64,000 nucleotides of DNA, from positions 969,169-1,033,168 of the forward strand of contig NZ_PQMB01000002.1 in the NCBI RefSeq assembly GCF_002918555.1. Reading direction: 5' to 3'. The translations under genes were made by a program, and so were the position numbers. The notes below the pieces were generated by a model. That model worked only from the letters and a program-made list of their open reading frames with translations, ran no database searches and was not told where the DNA came from. The stretch is from Citrobacter amalonaticus (GTDB lineage Bacteria; Pseudomonadota; Gammaproteobacteria; Enterobacterales; Enterobacteriaceae). Shown in pieces: positions 49,246-58,357 of the stretch (positions are counted from its first letter, which is position 1; the number at the start of each line of letters is the position of its first letter).

Positions 49246-50229
49246 TTAATAAGAAGGCGTTCGCAATAGTAGAATAAGTAAATAAACACCACCGATAATT
49301 CCGGTCATTAAGCCAACCGGAAGGGTTAATGCCAGAGGTTGAATTTGCGTCATCAGATCGGCCCCCAGAAGCAAACAGCTTCCTGCCAGTCCGGCACTTA
49401 TCACTGGGATCCCTGATGTTTTCGTTAAACGTAAAGCCAGTTGCGGCGCAATCAGCGCAATGAATGCGATCGGCCCAGCCGCACTGGTTGCCACCGCCGC
49501 CAAAGTGACGGCGCAAAATGTCACCGTTCTTCGCGTCCGCTCAACGCGCACCCCAAGCTGACTGGCAATGTCATCGCCCATGGCTATCATATTTATCGCC
49601 CTGGTATGAACCATGATGACAGGAATGAGTACCAGGAGGCTGCAAGCAACAGGCGCGACGTGATACCAACTGCGCCCCTGCGTCGTCCCGGCGAGCCACA
49701 GCGTTGCCGTGACCGCATTATCAATGTCGCCCTTGACCAGCAGCAAGGCATTCAGCGCGCTGAGTACGGCCCCCACCCCAATCCCCATAAGCACCAGGCG
49801 GTTGCCTTTCACCACACCATAATGACGAGCCAGACAATAGACCAGTAATGCCGTTACCAGCCCGCCAGCCATTGCCGAAAGCACGATAGCGACGGGATTA
49901 CCGCTAAATAATATGATCTGGACAATGGCTCCCGTCGCCGCACCAGTGGTGAATCCGATAATATCCGGCGATCCCAGTACATTTTTCGATACGGATTGAA
50001 AAATGGAGCCAGAGACACCTAGTGCAAACCCCACCAGAATGGCCGTTAATACGCGGGGTAAACGTATCATGGTGACAATTTTTTGCGCCGTGGGATTAGC
50101 CTCCCCCATCAAAGCCTGCAGGACAGACTCAACGGGTAGCATGAAGCGTCCCACCATTAACGCCCAGATGCCTCCCAGACAAAGTAACGCCGCCAGGGTA
50201 AGACAAACCCATCCCGCTCTTTGGCTCAT
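49246..50229 (-). CDS. FecCD-family siderophore permease (FepG-like)
   Basis: 327 residues from the ATG at 50229, which overlaps the stop of the upstream permease gene (ATGA); a TTG 18 bases earlier is not needed. Nine or ten membrane segments; SPDIIGFTTGAATGA and GPIAFIALIAPQLALRL (cytoplasmic coupling helix region) are typical. It pairs with the permease at 50226-51239 to form the inner-membrane channel. Its ATPase partner is not in the window. Confidence 0.9.
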   Translation of the reverse strand: MSQRAGWVCLTLAALLCLGGIWALMVGRFMLPVESVLQALMGEANPTAQKIVTMIRLPRVLTAILVGFALGVSGSIFQSVSKNVLGSPDIIGFTTGAATGAIVQIILFSGNPVAIVLSAMAGGLVTALLVYCLARHYGVVKGNRLVLMGIGVGAVLSALNALLLVKGDIDNAVTATLWLAGTTQGRSWYHVAPVACSLLVLIPVIMVHTRAINMIAMGDDIASQLGVRVERTRRTVTFCAVTLAAVATSAAGPIAFIALIAPQLALRLTKTSGIPVISAGLAGSCLLLGADLMTQIQPLALTLPVGLMTGIIGGVYLLILLLRTPSY

Positions 50230-51239
50230 ACGCGCTCTCCCTGCCAACGCTTAACCAACAGCACGAAAAAGGGTCCGCCAATTAACGCGGCCATAATACC
50301 GACGCTGATCTCACCGGGGTGCCCAATAATGCGTCCCAGAATATCTGCTGTCAGCACCAGAACGGCTGAGAAGATCATCGCCCACGGGAGCAGCAGACGG
50401 TGCCCGGAACCGACAATAGCCCGCGCAAAATGGGGAGCAGTGAGACCGACAAATCCAATCGGTCCGGCAGCCGCCGTTGCGGCCCCCGCCAGAATCACTA
50501 TGATTAAGGCGGAGAAACCAGTCAGCACATGCGGATTGATGCCCAGCGCACGTCCAGCGTCCGGGCCTAACGCCGCGACATCCAGCATCCTGCCGCCCGC
50601 CAGCGCCAAAGCCATGCCGATCGAAATCAACATAGAAACCGGCATTAACACGTCGAATCCGCGTCCCTGTAACGACCCCGTCACCCAATGACGAAAACGA
50701 TCGAAAGCATCAGAATCACTATTGAGAATCACCAGCTGCGTCAGACTGAGCAGAACAATCGTTAACGCCGCGCCAGCCAATACAATGCGAATGGGATTAT
50801 CACCGTTGAGGCCGCCGATTATAAAAACAAGAATACTGATAACCCCGGCCCCTGCGACGCCAAACCACATATAGCTGCCCACGCTGGTGATATTGCAGAA
50901 TGCAATGGCCAGCACGATCGCCAACGTCGCACCGGCATTGACCCCTAACAATCCGGGATCGGCCAGAGGATTACGGGTTAGCGTTTGCATAATCACGCCC
51001 GCACCGCCAAGCGCCGCGCCGGTAACCATTGCCAGCAACGTACGCGGAAGTCGCAAATGCCTTATCAACAAATGTTCGCTATCTTGCGGATCAAAATGTA
51101 TTAACGCCTGCCAAATTACCGCTGGGGAGATGGGCCGGGAACCAAACCAGAGGCTGGAAAAGCCAAGTATGGCCAGGAGAAGGAAACCAAAACCAAGTCC
51201 TGTACGGCGCATCGTCCCTTCCGGGCACTGAGGGAACAT
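50226..51239 (-). CDS. FecCD-family siderophore permease (FepD-like)
   Basis: 337 residues from the ATG at 51239, preceded by AGGAGGGG; it starts two bases before the stop of the binding-protein gene. Family motifs RLPRTLLAMVTGAALGGAG, NPLADPGLLGVNAGA and GPIGFVGLTAPHFAR are present. Forms a heterodimer with the FepG-like protein. Tight overlaps on both sides show a single operon. Confidence 0.9.
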   Translation of the reverse strand: MFPQCPEGTMRRTGLGFGFLLLAILGFSSLWFGSRPISPAVIWQALIHFDPQDSEHLLIRHLRLPRTLLAMVTGAALGGAGVIMQTLTRNPLADPGLLGVNAGATLAIVLAIAFCNITSVGSYMWFGVAGAGVISILVFIIGGLNGDNPIRIVLAGAALTIVLLSLTQLVILNSDSDAFDRFRHWVTGSLQGRGFDVLMPVSMLISIGMALALAGGRMLDVAALGPDAGRALGINPHVLTGFSALIIVILAGAATAAAGPIGFVGLTAPHFARAIVGSGHRLLLPWAMIFSAVLVLTADILGRIIGHPGEISVGIMAALIGGPFFVLLVKRWQGERV

Positions 51240-51240
51240 G

Positions 51241-52227
51241 TCAACGCCCCTCCTGCACCGCATCGGGAGGCTGCTTATCCGCTGAGAAATGACGAAGAAT
51301 CTCCGTTATCATTTCGCTTGCGCTGAAGTAATCAACCCTGAAAGCATGCGGCCCCAGACTGTATACCTGGCGTTTCTGAGCTGAAGGTAGCCGTCGCAAC
51401 AGAGGATCGTTGATAAACTCGTTGATACGTACATCACCCGCGCTCAGGAGGAACGTGGTTTCAGCCTTCAGCTGCGTCAGGTTTTCATATTCAACCCAAA
51501 TAAAATCGGCTGAGCGGGTGAGATGACTTTGCCAGGCGGGATTGGGAGCCTCAATGGTGAAACCTAAAGATTGCAGTAAGCGCGCATGAACGCTTTCAGG
51601 CGTCGATACCGGATTGACGGTCCCCGGACCATTGAAATTGATAATATTCGTTTGCCCTGCCGGCAGGCGAATCTGTGTTCTGGTACTGGCGACCCGTGCG
51701 TCAAAACCTTCAATCCTTGCGGCGGCTTGTTTCTCAAGCCCCAGAGCATCCCCCAATTGACGCGCCAGATCCTGCCATGTCAGGTTTCCGTAATTGACGA
51801 TAATAACCGGGGCAATCGCCTGTAAGTCAGTCAACTGCGCCCGGGCAGAGTCAGCGCCATTGATGGATACAACGATTAAATCCGGATCGACGGCCCAGGC
51901 TTGTTCCAGGTCCACGCTGCCTGCGGGCCACACGCTCGCCACTTTTTTCGCTTTCGCCACATCCTGCCATTGTCCAAAAAACTGACCATTGACCGCTGTC
52001 GCACTGGCAACCACAGGAGCATCGATAGCCAGCAATGTCCCGGTAACACTGACTGCCGTAGAAAGTATCCGCTTCGGCTGTTTAGAAATTGAGGTAACAG
52101 ATCCATCTGCATTGTGAAACACTCTCGGCCATTCCTGTGCAACGCATTGATTAGAAAAGACAACGGATCCGAGCAGAAATAATATGCCCACCATAAATCT
52201 GGGGCGTTTTTCCCAACAACGTCTCAT
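51241..52227 (-). CDS. Periplasmic ferric-siderophore-binding protein (FepB/FecB type)
   Basis: 328 residues from the ATG at 52227 with GGGAG upstream; the longer frame to 52338 would run across the Fur box region. Signal peptide with core FMVGILFLLGSVVF and cleavage after CVA. The mature part has two Rossmann-like lobes joined by a long helix (peripla_BP_2): PKRILSTAVSVTGTLLAI and VDPDLIVVSINGAD. First gene of the minus-strand operon. It carries the ferric siderophore from the receptor to the FecCD permeases. Confidence 0.88.
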   Translation of the reverse strand: MRRCWEKRPRFMVGILFLLGSVVFSNQCVAQEWPRVFHNADGSVTSISKQPKRILSTAVSVTGTLLAIDAPVVASATAVNGQFFGQWQDVAKAKKVASVWPAGSVDLEQAWAVDPDLIVVSINGADSARAQLTDLQAIAPVIIVNYGNLTWQDLARQLGDALGLEKQAAARIEGFDARVASTRTQIRLPAGQTNIINFNGPGTVNPVSTPESVHARLLQSLGFTIEAPNPAWQSHLTRSADFIWVEYENLTQLKAETTFLLSAGDVRINEFINDPLLRRLPSAQKRQVYSLGPHAFRVDYFSASEMITEILRHFSADKQPPDAVQEGR

Positions 52228-52345
52228 CGTATGCCAGCTCCCTTTTGCCTCTCTCCAGATCGGGGTTAGATGTCTTTGGTCAGCAAATAACCCAATGTAA
52301 ACCAGCGCATCATAACCTGGCCTTCCGTAAAACATCAATGTTAAG

Positions 52346-52364
52346 AATAATAATTATCATTTTC
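52346..52364. promoter_or_regulatory. Fur box between the divergent siderophore operons
   Basis: AATAATAATTATCATTTTC matches 15 of 19 bases of the Fur consensus. It lies between the binding-protein operon (minus) and the Cy-Cy-A synthetase (plus), so both should be iron-repressed. Confidence 0.8.
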
Positions 52365-52429
52365 ATTCGCATTGGGTCTGCTATATATTCATGTCGTTTC
52401 CGTTGGCTGAATCAGGATAGATATACCCA

Positions 52430-55400
52430 ATGAAATCATTAACTCCAATGCAAGCGGCCTCATGGGTCGGAAGGCAATCAGCACAGGCATTAGGCGGCGT
52501 TGCCGCACATTTATATGCAGAATTTGACGGTTTTATGATCGACAGCCTTCGCTTTCAGCACGCTGTGAGCGCGCTCTGTGCCCTGCATCCCATGCTTCGT
52601 TTGCATGTCAACGATGACGGGCAACAGCGCGTCATGAAGGATTATCCGCAGGCCGGAGTCGATGATTTTCGCCAGTACACCGCTGATGAAATAAACACCC
52701 GGCTGGCAGAAAAACGCCATCGCATGGAAAATCAGCAGGTATTACGCGACCAGGGTTATCCCTGTGAATTCAGCCTGTCGTTACTCCCTGACGGAAAAAG
52801 CCGGTTGCATATCGATATAGATATGATTGCTGCTGATGCCGAATCCTTTCGAATCGTTGTAGAAGATCTTGCCCGATTTTATGAAACACCCTCGCTCACC
52901 CCCTCCCCTGAGATGAAGGTTGAGTGGTTTGATTACCTTAATCAGCATATTCACGATCGGCAGTTACTGAAGCTCAGAACACGCGATCGCCTTTGGTGGC
53001 AGTCTCGTTTATCCACCCTTCCCCCTGCCCCGCGAATTCCGTCGACGGAAAAGCCGTGTCAAAGCCGCAGAATGGCTGTCCTGCTTGATGGCGAAACCAG
53101 TAAGGCACTAAACATCTGCGCCCGTCAGCATCATCTGACCCTGAGCGCGCTGTTTTTATCGCTTTTCACCCTGGCGATAAGTAAAGGTCTCTCTCAACCT
53201 TCACTGCGCATCAACGTGCCCACTTTTTTCCGCGATCCGACCGTGCCTAATGTGCGTAAGATCGTTGGCGACTTCTCAGATTTACTCCTGTTTAGTGGTG
53301 AACTCAGACCTGAAATATCTCTGCTTCAGCACGCCGAACGTACAATGACGCAGCTCCATGAACTTATCAGCCATGGCAATTATTCAGGCATAAGCATCAT
53401 GCGCGATCTCTCTCGTCTCAACGGTAACCTGCAATATTCCCCCATTGTTTTCACGGCAGGATTTGGTATCCACGGCGGCTCATTATTTACGCAGCGCGTG
53501 AAGAAACAGCTCGGAGCCTTAACATGGGTTATTTCGCAAGGCCCCCAGGTTGCCCTGGATGCGCAGGTTGCCTGGTATGAAGACGAAATTTTGATCAACT
53601 GGGATGTTCGTGCTGACGCCTTCATGCCGGGGCAGTTAACCGGAATGTTTACCTGTTTTCATTCGCTCACCAGGCGTCTGGCGCAGTTTCCGCAGGATAT
53701 CCACCATCCGGTTTCACAATGGCTTTCACACCGGACACAGGTAAAACATGATGCAATACCAGGGGAGGAGAGAATGGCAAGATCCTTATCACCGCTACAG
53801 CTGGCATATCTGTCAGGAAGAAGCGAACATTGGCCGCTTGGCGGCGTGGCGATGCACGATTTCAGAACATTTCGCGGACGACTCGACCCGCAGCGCTTTT
53901 GCCGACGTGTAGCGGAGCTGGTCAACCATTTTGCGGCGTTACGCACCGTCATTGACGTTGAAAAACAACAACAATTCGTGCTGCCAACACTCGAGCCGCG
54001 GCTGGAGCAGGTGGATTTGACGTCATACAGTACCGGTGATGCAGAACAACAGATTGAACACCTCAAACACCGTTACCAGCAGATGTGTCATGATCCCTCT
54101 TTACCACCATGGAAAATCATTCTGATCGCCCTACCGGGTGGCAGTGAATATCTCGTATTCACAAGCTTTGATGCGCTGATCCTGGATGGTCAGGGTATTT
54201 CACGCATTACTGCGCGGCTTTTCGATGAACAACCTCTGGATGCCAGGGCGGCTCGCCCCCCGACAACCGAATCACTTGAGCATGCCACCACGCGTGAAGA
54301 AGCAAAAAACTGGTGGAGAGAGAAACTCCACGGGGCAGTGACGCCATCACGCTTGCCCTGGCTGACGCCACTCGGTGAAATTGCGCGGCCTGAATGGCGC
54401 AGAGAGAGCAGAAATGTGGAAGCGGGTACGCTGAAAAAACTCTCACGCCTCGGCGCATCCCACGGGCTGTTTTCCAACACCGTACTTTCAACCCTTGTTC
54501 TGGATACGCTGGCGCTCTGGGCTGACGATGAAACGGTCCTTGTTGGCGTACCGACGGCATTTCCATCACACGAAGAACAGCCTTTCAACCAGTCAACATT
54601 TATTGTCATCCGTTATCAACGAGAAGGTGAACTGGAAGAAAATGCGCAGCGCCTGCAGGCTGATATTCTCAACGGATTGCAACACCTCGCCTGGTCTGGC
54701 GTCGATCTGGCGCGTCAGTTATCTCCCCGAAACGCCAGCCAACCGGCGTTACCGATAATCTTAACCAATTGCATGGCCTGGGAAACCGTCTCTGACAACG
54801 GATCCGTACAAGAAGAGGATGGCCTGACGCAGACGCCGCAAGTGGCTCTGGATATTCGCCTGATGCCTGATGGTAAAGGTGGCTTACTGCTGGTGGCAGA
54901 CTATGTCGAACAAGCGCTCGGGGCAGAACTGATACGGGCCGTGCTGGACGCCATTGTCCGGCGGATGCAACAGATTGCTGCCCGGGGCGTACTCAACACC
55001 CCGGTCAGGGAAGCGCTTTCTTATCCACATTATCAGGTGAACGCCGATGTACCCGCAGCGACTGAATATGATTTTCTGAGGAATATTGCCCATCATCTCT
55101 ACTCCGGCGAACGGGAAGGTACCGCCCTGATATGCGGTAACAGGCGCTGGAGCTGGAAACAGTTAGGTGAACAGGTTGCCAGCGTGGCGAACGGACTGGC
55201 TGAACGCCAGCTGACGCCAGGTAGCGTTGTTGCAATTTATCTCCCGCGAAGCCCTGAACATATTATTATTTCATTGGCCTGCGCCCTTACAGGGCTTATA
55301 CGTGTGCCGCTGGACATCAACTCTCCTCCCGAAAGGACTCGCTATCTACTCAACAATTGCCGTCCCGATTTGGTCATCAGTCTGGAGAATACGGGTATTG

Positions 55401-56830
55401 CCGGGAGCGTTACGCCACAGGCGCTGGCATCGACAAATGATTCCCCTCCCCCGCTCGTCAGCCAAAGCGCAAGCGATTTGCCGTCTTATTACCTCTATAC
55501 CTCGGGTACGACCGGCAAACCGAAATGCGTGGTACTGAACAACCGGGCAACAGCTAACGTGCTGGGTCAGACCATCAACCACTGGCAGATCGGCGAGCGC
55601 GATGTTTTTATTTCCGTTACGCCTTTGCATCACGATATGTCTGTTTTTGATCTGTTTGCCGCAATGAGCGTCGGAGCAACGCTGGTGATCCCCGCAGAGC
55701 AACAGGAAAAAGATGCGATCGCCTGGAGTCGCCTGGTGGAACAGCACCGCGTTACGCTCTGGTGTTCGGTACCGGCAATCCTCGAAATGCTGTTGGACTG
55801 TGCAGAACCAGAGCAACTCCGCTCGCTGCGGCTGATTGCCCAGGGCGGCGATTATATAAAACCTTCGACGATTCAACGACTCCGGGCGGTTGAATCCTCT
55901 CCACGCCTGGTTTCACTGGGTGGCCCCACGGAAACCACAATCTGGAGTATCTGGCATGAGATCGTGCCGGAGGATATTGCACAAATCCCTTACGGCCAGC
56001 CACTCGCGGGGAATCAATATTTCATTTGCCACGACAGCGGCGAGCATTGCCCGTGTGGCGTGGCTGGGCGAATTCATACTGCCGGTATCAACCTTGCCTG
56101 CGGATATCTGGAAGAGGCCAGGCTCGTACAGCATGATTTTGTGGATCTCATTACGCCTGAGGGGGAAAAGATTCGTGCTTTCCGGACCGGCGATATCGGT
56201 TTCTATCGACCAGACGGGACAATCATGTTTTCAACCCGCATCAACGGCTACGTAAAAATTCGCGGTGTGCGAGTCTCATTGCCTGAGATTGAAGACGTAC
56301 TTCGCCAGCATCCTGCCATAAAAGATATTGTCATTATTGATTATGCCACAGAGGATTTCCGCGAAAAGTCACTCGGTGCCGTCTATCTGGTTCAGGGAGA
56401 TATAACGCCAGGCGCAGCAGAGCTACGCGCTTTCGCTCAACGTTATTTACCATGCACACACATACCCGGGCGCTTTATCGTTAAAAAGGCGTTTCCACTT
56501 TCGACTAACGGTAAGATCGATCGTCATGCGCTGCGCGCAGAGTTAGCGCAAACATCTCCTCAATCGTCCCCTTCTCCTTCTGCTACGGCGCTTATCTGCA
56601 ACGCCCATTCTGGCAGAGAACAAAAAATACTGGAGATTTACTGTGCCGCACTGAAACAACCTGCACGACCAGAATGGCATGAGGATGTACCATTTATCAC
56701 TATGGGGTTAAAGCTTTGCCACCTGAAAGAGATAAGAGAAAATATTAACGCTGAATTCGGCATTAACTTATCCGGGCAAGAGTTAATTAAGTGCAAAAAT
56801 ATTTCCGATGTTTGTGCACTTTTAACCTGA
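52430..56830 (+). CDS. NRPS with Cy-Cy-A and a degenerate carrier (N-terminal half of a VibF-like synthetase)
   Basis: 1466 residues. Two heterocyclisation domains come first: Cy1 (about 1-440) with a perfect DxxxxDxxS motif at D131-S139, and Cy2 (about 450-880) with DALILDGQG at 581-589 (Ser to Gly). The adenylation domain (about 890-1390) has YTSGTTGKPK (from 1023), HHDMSVFDLF with the amino-acid-binding Asp1069, GGPTETTIW, FRTGDIGFY and the catalytic Lys1362 in NGKIDR. The last 70 residues align with a carrier domain, but the phosphopantetheine serine is replaced (GLKLC, Leu1429). The layout equals the first half of VibF. It should activate Thr, Ser or Cys and, with 2,3-dihydroxybenzoyl donors, form an aryl oxazoline or thiazoline on the carrier of 44127-46892. 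Convergent with the VibH-like gene. Confidence 0.87.
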   Translation: MKSLTPMQAASWVGRQSAQALGGVAAHLYAEFDGFMIDSLRFQHAVSALCALHPMLRLHVNDDGQQRVMKDYPQAGVDDFRQYTADEINTRLAEKRHRMENQQVLRDQGYPCEFSLSLLPDGKSRLHIDIDMIAADAESFRIVVEDLARFYETPSLTPSPEMKVEWFDYLNQHIHDRQLLKLRTRDRLWWQSRLSTLPPAPRIPSTEKPCQSRRMAVLLDGETSKALNICARQHHLTLSALFLSLFTLAISKGLSQPSLRINVPTFFRDPTVPNVRKIVGDFSDLLLFSGELRPEISLLQHAERTMTQLHELISHGNYSGISIMRDLSRLNGNLQYSPIVFTAGFGIHGGSLFTQRVKKQLGALTWVISQGPQVALDAQVAWYEDEILINWDVRADAFMPGQLTGMFTCFHSLTRRLAQFPQDIHHPVSQWLSHRTQVKHDAIPGEERMARSLSPLQLAYLSGRSEHWPLGGVAMHDFRTFRGRLDPQRFCRRVAELVNHFAALRTVIDVEKQQQFVLPTLEPRLEQVDLTSYSTGDAEQQIEHLKHRYQQMCHDPSLPPWKIILIALPGGSEYLVFTSFDALILDGQGISRITARLFDEQPLDARAARPPTTESLEHATTREEAKNWWREKLHGAVTPSRLPWLTPLGEIARPEWRRESRNVEAGTLKKLSRLGASHGLFSNTVLSTLVLDTLALWADDETVLVGVPTAFPSHEEQPFNQSTFIVIRYQREGELEENAQRLQADILNGLQHLAWSGVDLARQLSPRNASQPALPIILTNCMAWETVSDNGSVQEEDGLTQTPQVALDIRLMPDGKGGLLLVADYVEQALGAELIRAVLDAIVRRMQQIAARGVLNTPVREALSYPHYQVNADVPAATEYDFLRNIAHHLYSGEREGTALICGNRRWSWKQLGEQVASVANGLAERQLTPGSVVAIYLPRSPEHIIISLACALTGLIRVPLDINSPPERTRYLLNNCRPDLVISLENTGIAGSVTPQALASTNDSPPPLVSQSASDLPSYYLYTSGTTGKPKCVVLNNRATANVLGQTINHWQIGERDVFISVTPLHHDMSVFDLFAAMSVGATLVIPAEQQEKDAIAWSRLVEQHRVTLWCSVPAILEMLLDCAEPEQLRSLRLIAQGGDYIKPSTIQRLRAVESSPRLVSLGGPTETTIWSIWHEIVPEDIAQIPYGQPLAGNQYFICHDSGEHCPCGVAGRIHTAGINLACGYLEEARLVQHDFVDLITPEGEKIRAFRTGDIGFYRPDGTIMFSTRINGYVKIRGVRVSLPEIEDVLRQHPAIKDIVIIDYATEDFREKSLGAVYLVQGDITPGAAELRAFAQRYLPCTHIPGRFIVKKAFPLSTNGKIDRHALRAELAQTSPQSSPSPSATALICNAHSGREQKILEIYCAALKQPARPEWHEDVPFITMGLKLCHLKEIRENINAEFGINLSGQELIKCKNISDVCALLT

Positions 56831-56836
56831 TACAGG

Positions 56837-56875
56837 CCCGCCACCAGATGCGGTATCAAGTTTCTGGTGGCCGGG
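56837..56875. terminator. Bidirectional hairpin between convergent synthetase genes
   Basis: Stem CCACCAGA/TCTGGTGG, extended by CCCG/CGGG past a one-base bulge. Confidence 0.65.
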
Positions 56876-56889
56876 AAACGCCAGGGGAA

Positions 56890-58209
56890 TTAAATCAAAG
56901 GTTGATCCCATCGTTTTGCCGATATCAACTGGGTTAAATATGCGGTTAAGCTCATGAGCATTGCATCCGGATCCATTCCCTTGAACATCCCCGCTTCAGC
57001 GTCGATATCAATATGCAGATCACTACAGTCAGTACGTCCACGCCAGGTGATATTAAACCCATCTCCTGGCCCGCTCGCCATCACCTCACGGGTGGTCTCG
57101 CAGCCAGAGAATACCGGAGGATCGAAGGGCAATACGTTGATAAGCGGAGAGAAAAAGTACCGCATTCCTTTTCCAATTCCCCGATCGGCCGCCAGCATTT
57201 CTATCCGATAGCGACTGTGCGCACGCATATCATGCAAAGCCGCAGCAATACGTTTCAAAAATACGATGACGGTTTCCTGCTCGTTCATTTCAATAAACAC
57301 AGGCAAAATATTCACCGCCAACGAAGGGGTATTTGCGGCAATATAACCCCGTCGGTTCATCACTGGCACCCAGACAGGTAAAATGCCTTGACTGCCTAAG
57401 TCGGGAATATGTGTTGCCATCCACGCCGCAGAAAGTGCGAGTAATACGTCAGGCCAGCCAATCCCACAACTATCTGCAAGCGTCAGAATTTGCTGACTAA
57501 AAGAGGAAGGGAGCAATGTATCACTGTGCAGGCATTCCGTACCATAATCCTCCCCCCCTTTTTGCAAGACGGTTAAAGCCGGCGCATTTTCCAGTATGCG
57601 ATGCCAGTAATCGCGATCCTTTTGCCCTTTTTCACTATGTGAATATTGCTGCTCCTCATAGAGAAAATCATTGAATGGGCTTAAAGGAAAGCCTGCTTGC
57701 AGCTTCTGGCAATATGCCTGATAAAGTTCAGCGCAGCGATGTTCAATTAACGCCATGCCGAATCCATCAATAATAATGTGGTGAGCCCGAACATAAATAG
57801 CATAATGTTCAGGGGAGAAACGAATCAACCATACGGCGGCCAGTGGCTGGCGCAGTAAATTAAGCTGGCCATCAATATCCCCCTGCATCATTGCGTTAGC
57901 GACAACCTGAGCGGAATTTCGCTGCTGTAAATCAATAATACGCACTTCCGGGCATTGTCGGGGATCGCAACACTGGACAGGCATTGCGTCCACTTCCGGT
58001 AATCGAAATTGAACAGAAAAAACATCCGTTTCTTTGATCACCTGATTTAGCGCCCCCAGCAGCGCTTCCTCATTAATTTTTCCACGTAAAGTAAGAGAAT
58101 GCGCCACCGTTGAAACGGGTTGATGAGGATGAAATGTAAACTCTTCCCAAAAATCGAATTGAGCCGGCGTCAATGGTAACCAGCGGCTGGACTGAATAGT
58201 CTGCGACAT
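56890..58209 (-). CDS. Free-standing condensation protein, VibH-like amide synthase
   Basis: 439 residues, the length of Vibrio VibH (440), a single condensation domain with no carrier or adenylation domain. The active-site motif HHIIIDG is at His143-Gly149. VibH joins 2,3-dihydroxybenzoate from an aryl carrier protein to a soluble polyamine (norspermidine in V. cholerae). Here the aryl carrier would be EntB, loaded by EntE, both expected from the enterobactin locus. The amine cannot be read from the sequence. It follows the DAHP synthase gene at 148 bases (58210-58357, no gene). Confidence 0.88.
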   Translation of the reverse strand: MSQTIQSSRWLPLTPAQFDFWEEFTFHPHQPVSTVAHSLTLRGKINEEALLGALNQVIKETDVFSVQFRLPEVDAMPVQCCDPRQCPEVRIIDLQQRNSAQVVANAMMQGDIDGQLNLLRQPLAAVWLIRFSPEHYAIYVRAHHIIIDGFGMALIEHRCAELYQAYCQKLQAGFPLSPFNDFLYEEQQYSHSEKGQKDRDYWHRILENAPALTVLQKGGEDYGTECLHSDTLLPSSFSQQILTLADSCGIGWPDVLLALSAAWMATHIPDLGSQGILPVWVPVMNRRGYIAANTPSLAVNILPVFIEMNEQETVIVFLKRIAAALHDMRAHSRYRIEMLAADRGIGKGMRYFFSPLINVLPFDPPVFSGCETTREVMASGPGDGFNITWRGRTDCSDLHIDIDAEAGMFKGMDPDAMLMSLTAYLTQLISAKRWDQPLI

Positions 58210-58357
58210 ATCGTACCTTTCCCTAAAATCAATCCTGCGAAACCGCAGTCTGCGTTCACGATATCAGCGAACATTCCTGCGGTTTCTTCCCAGACAGCAA
58301 ATATGCAACGACTTGCTCAGATTAAAATGAAAAAGTCTGACTCTTATTTTTATATAT

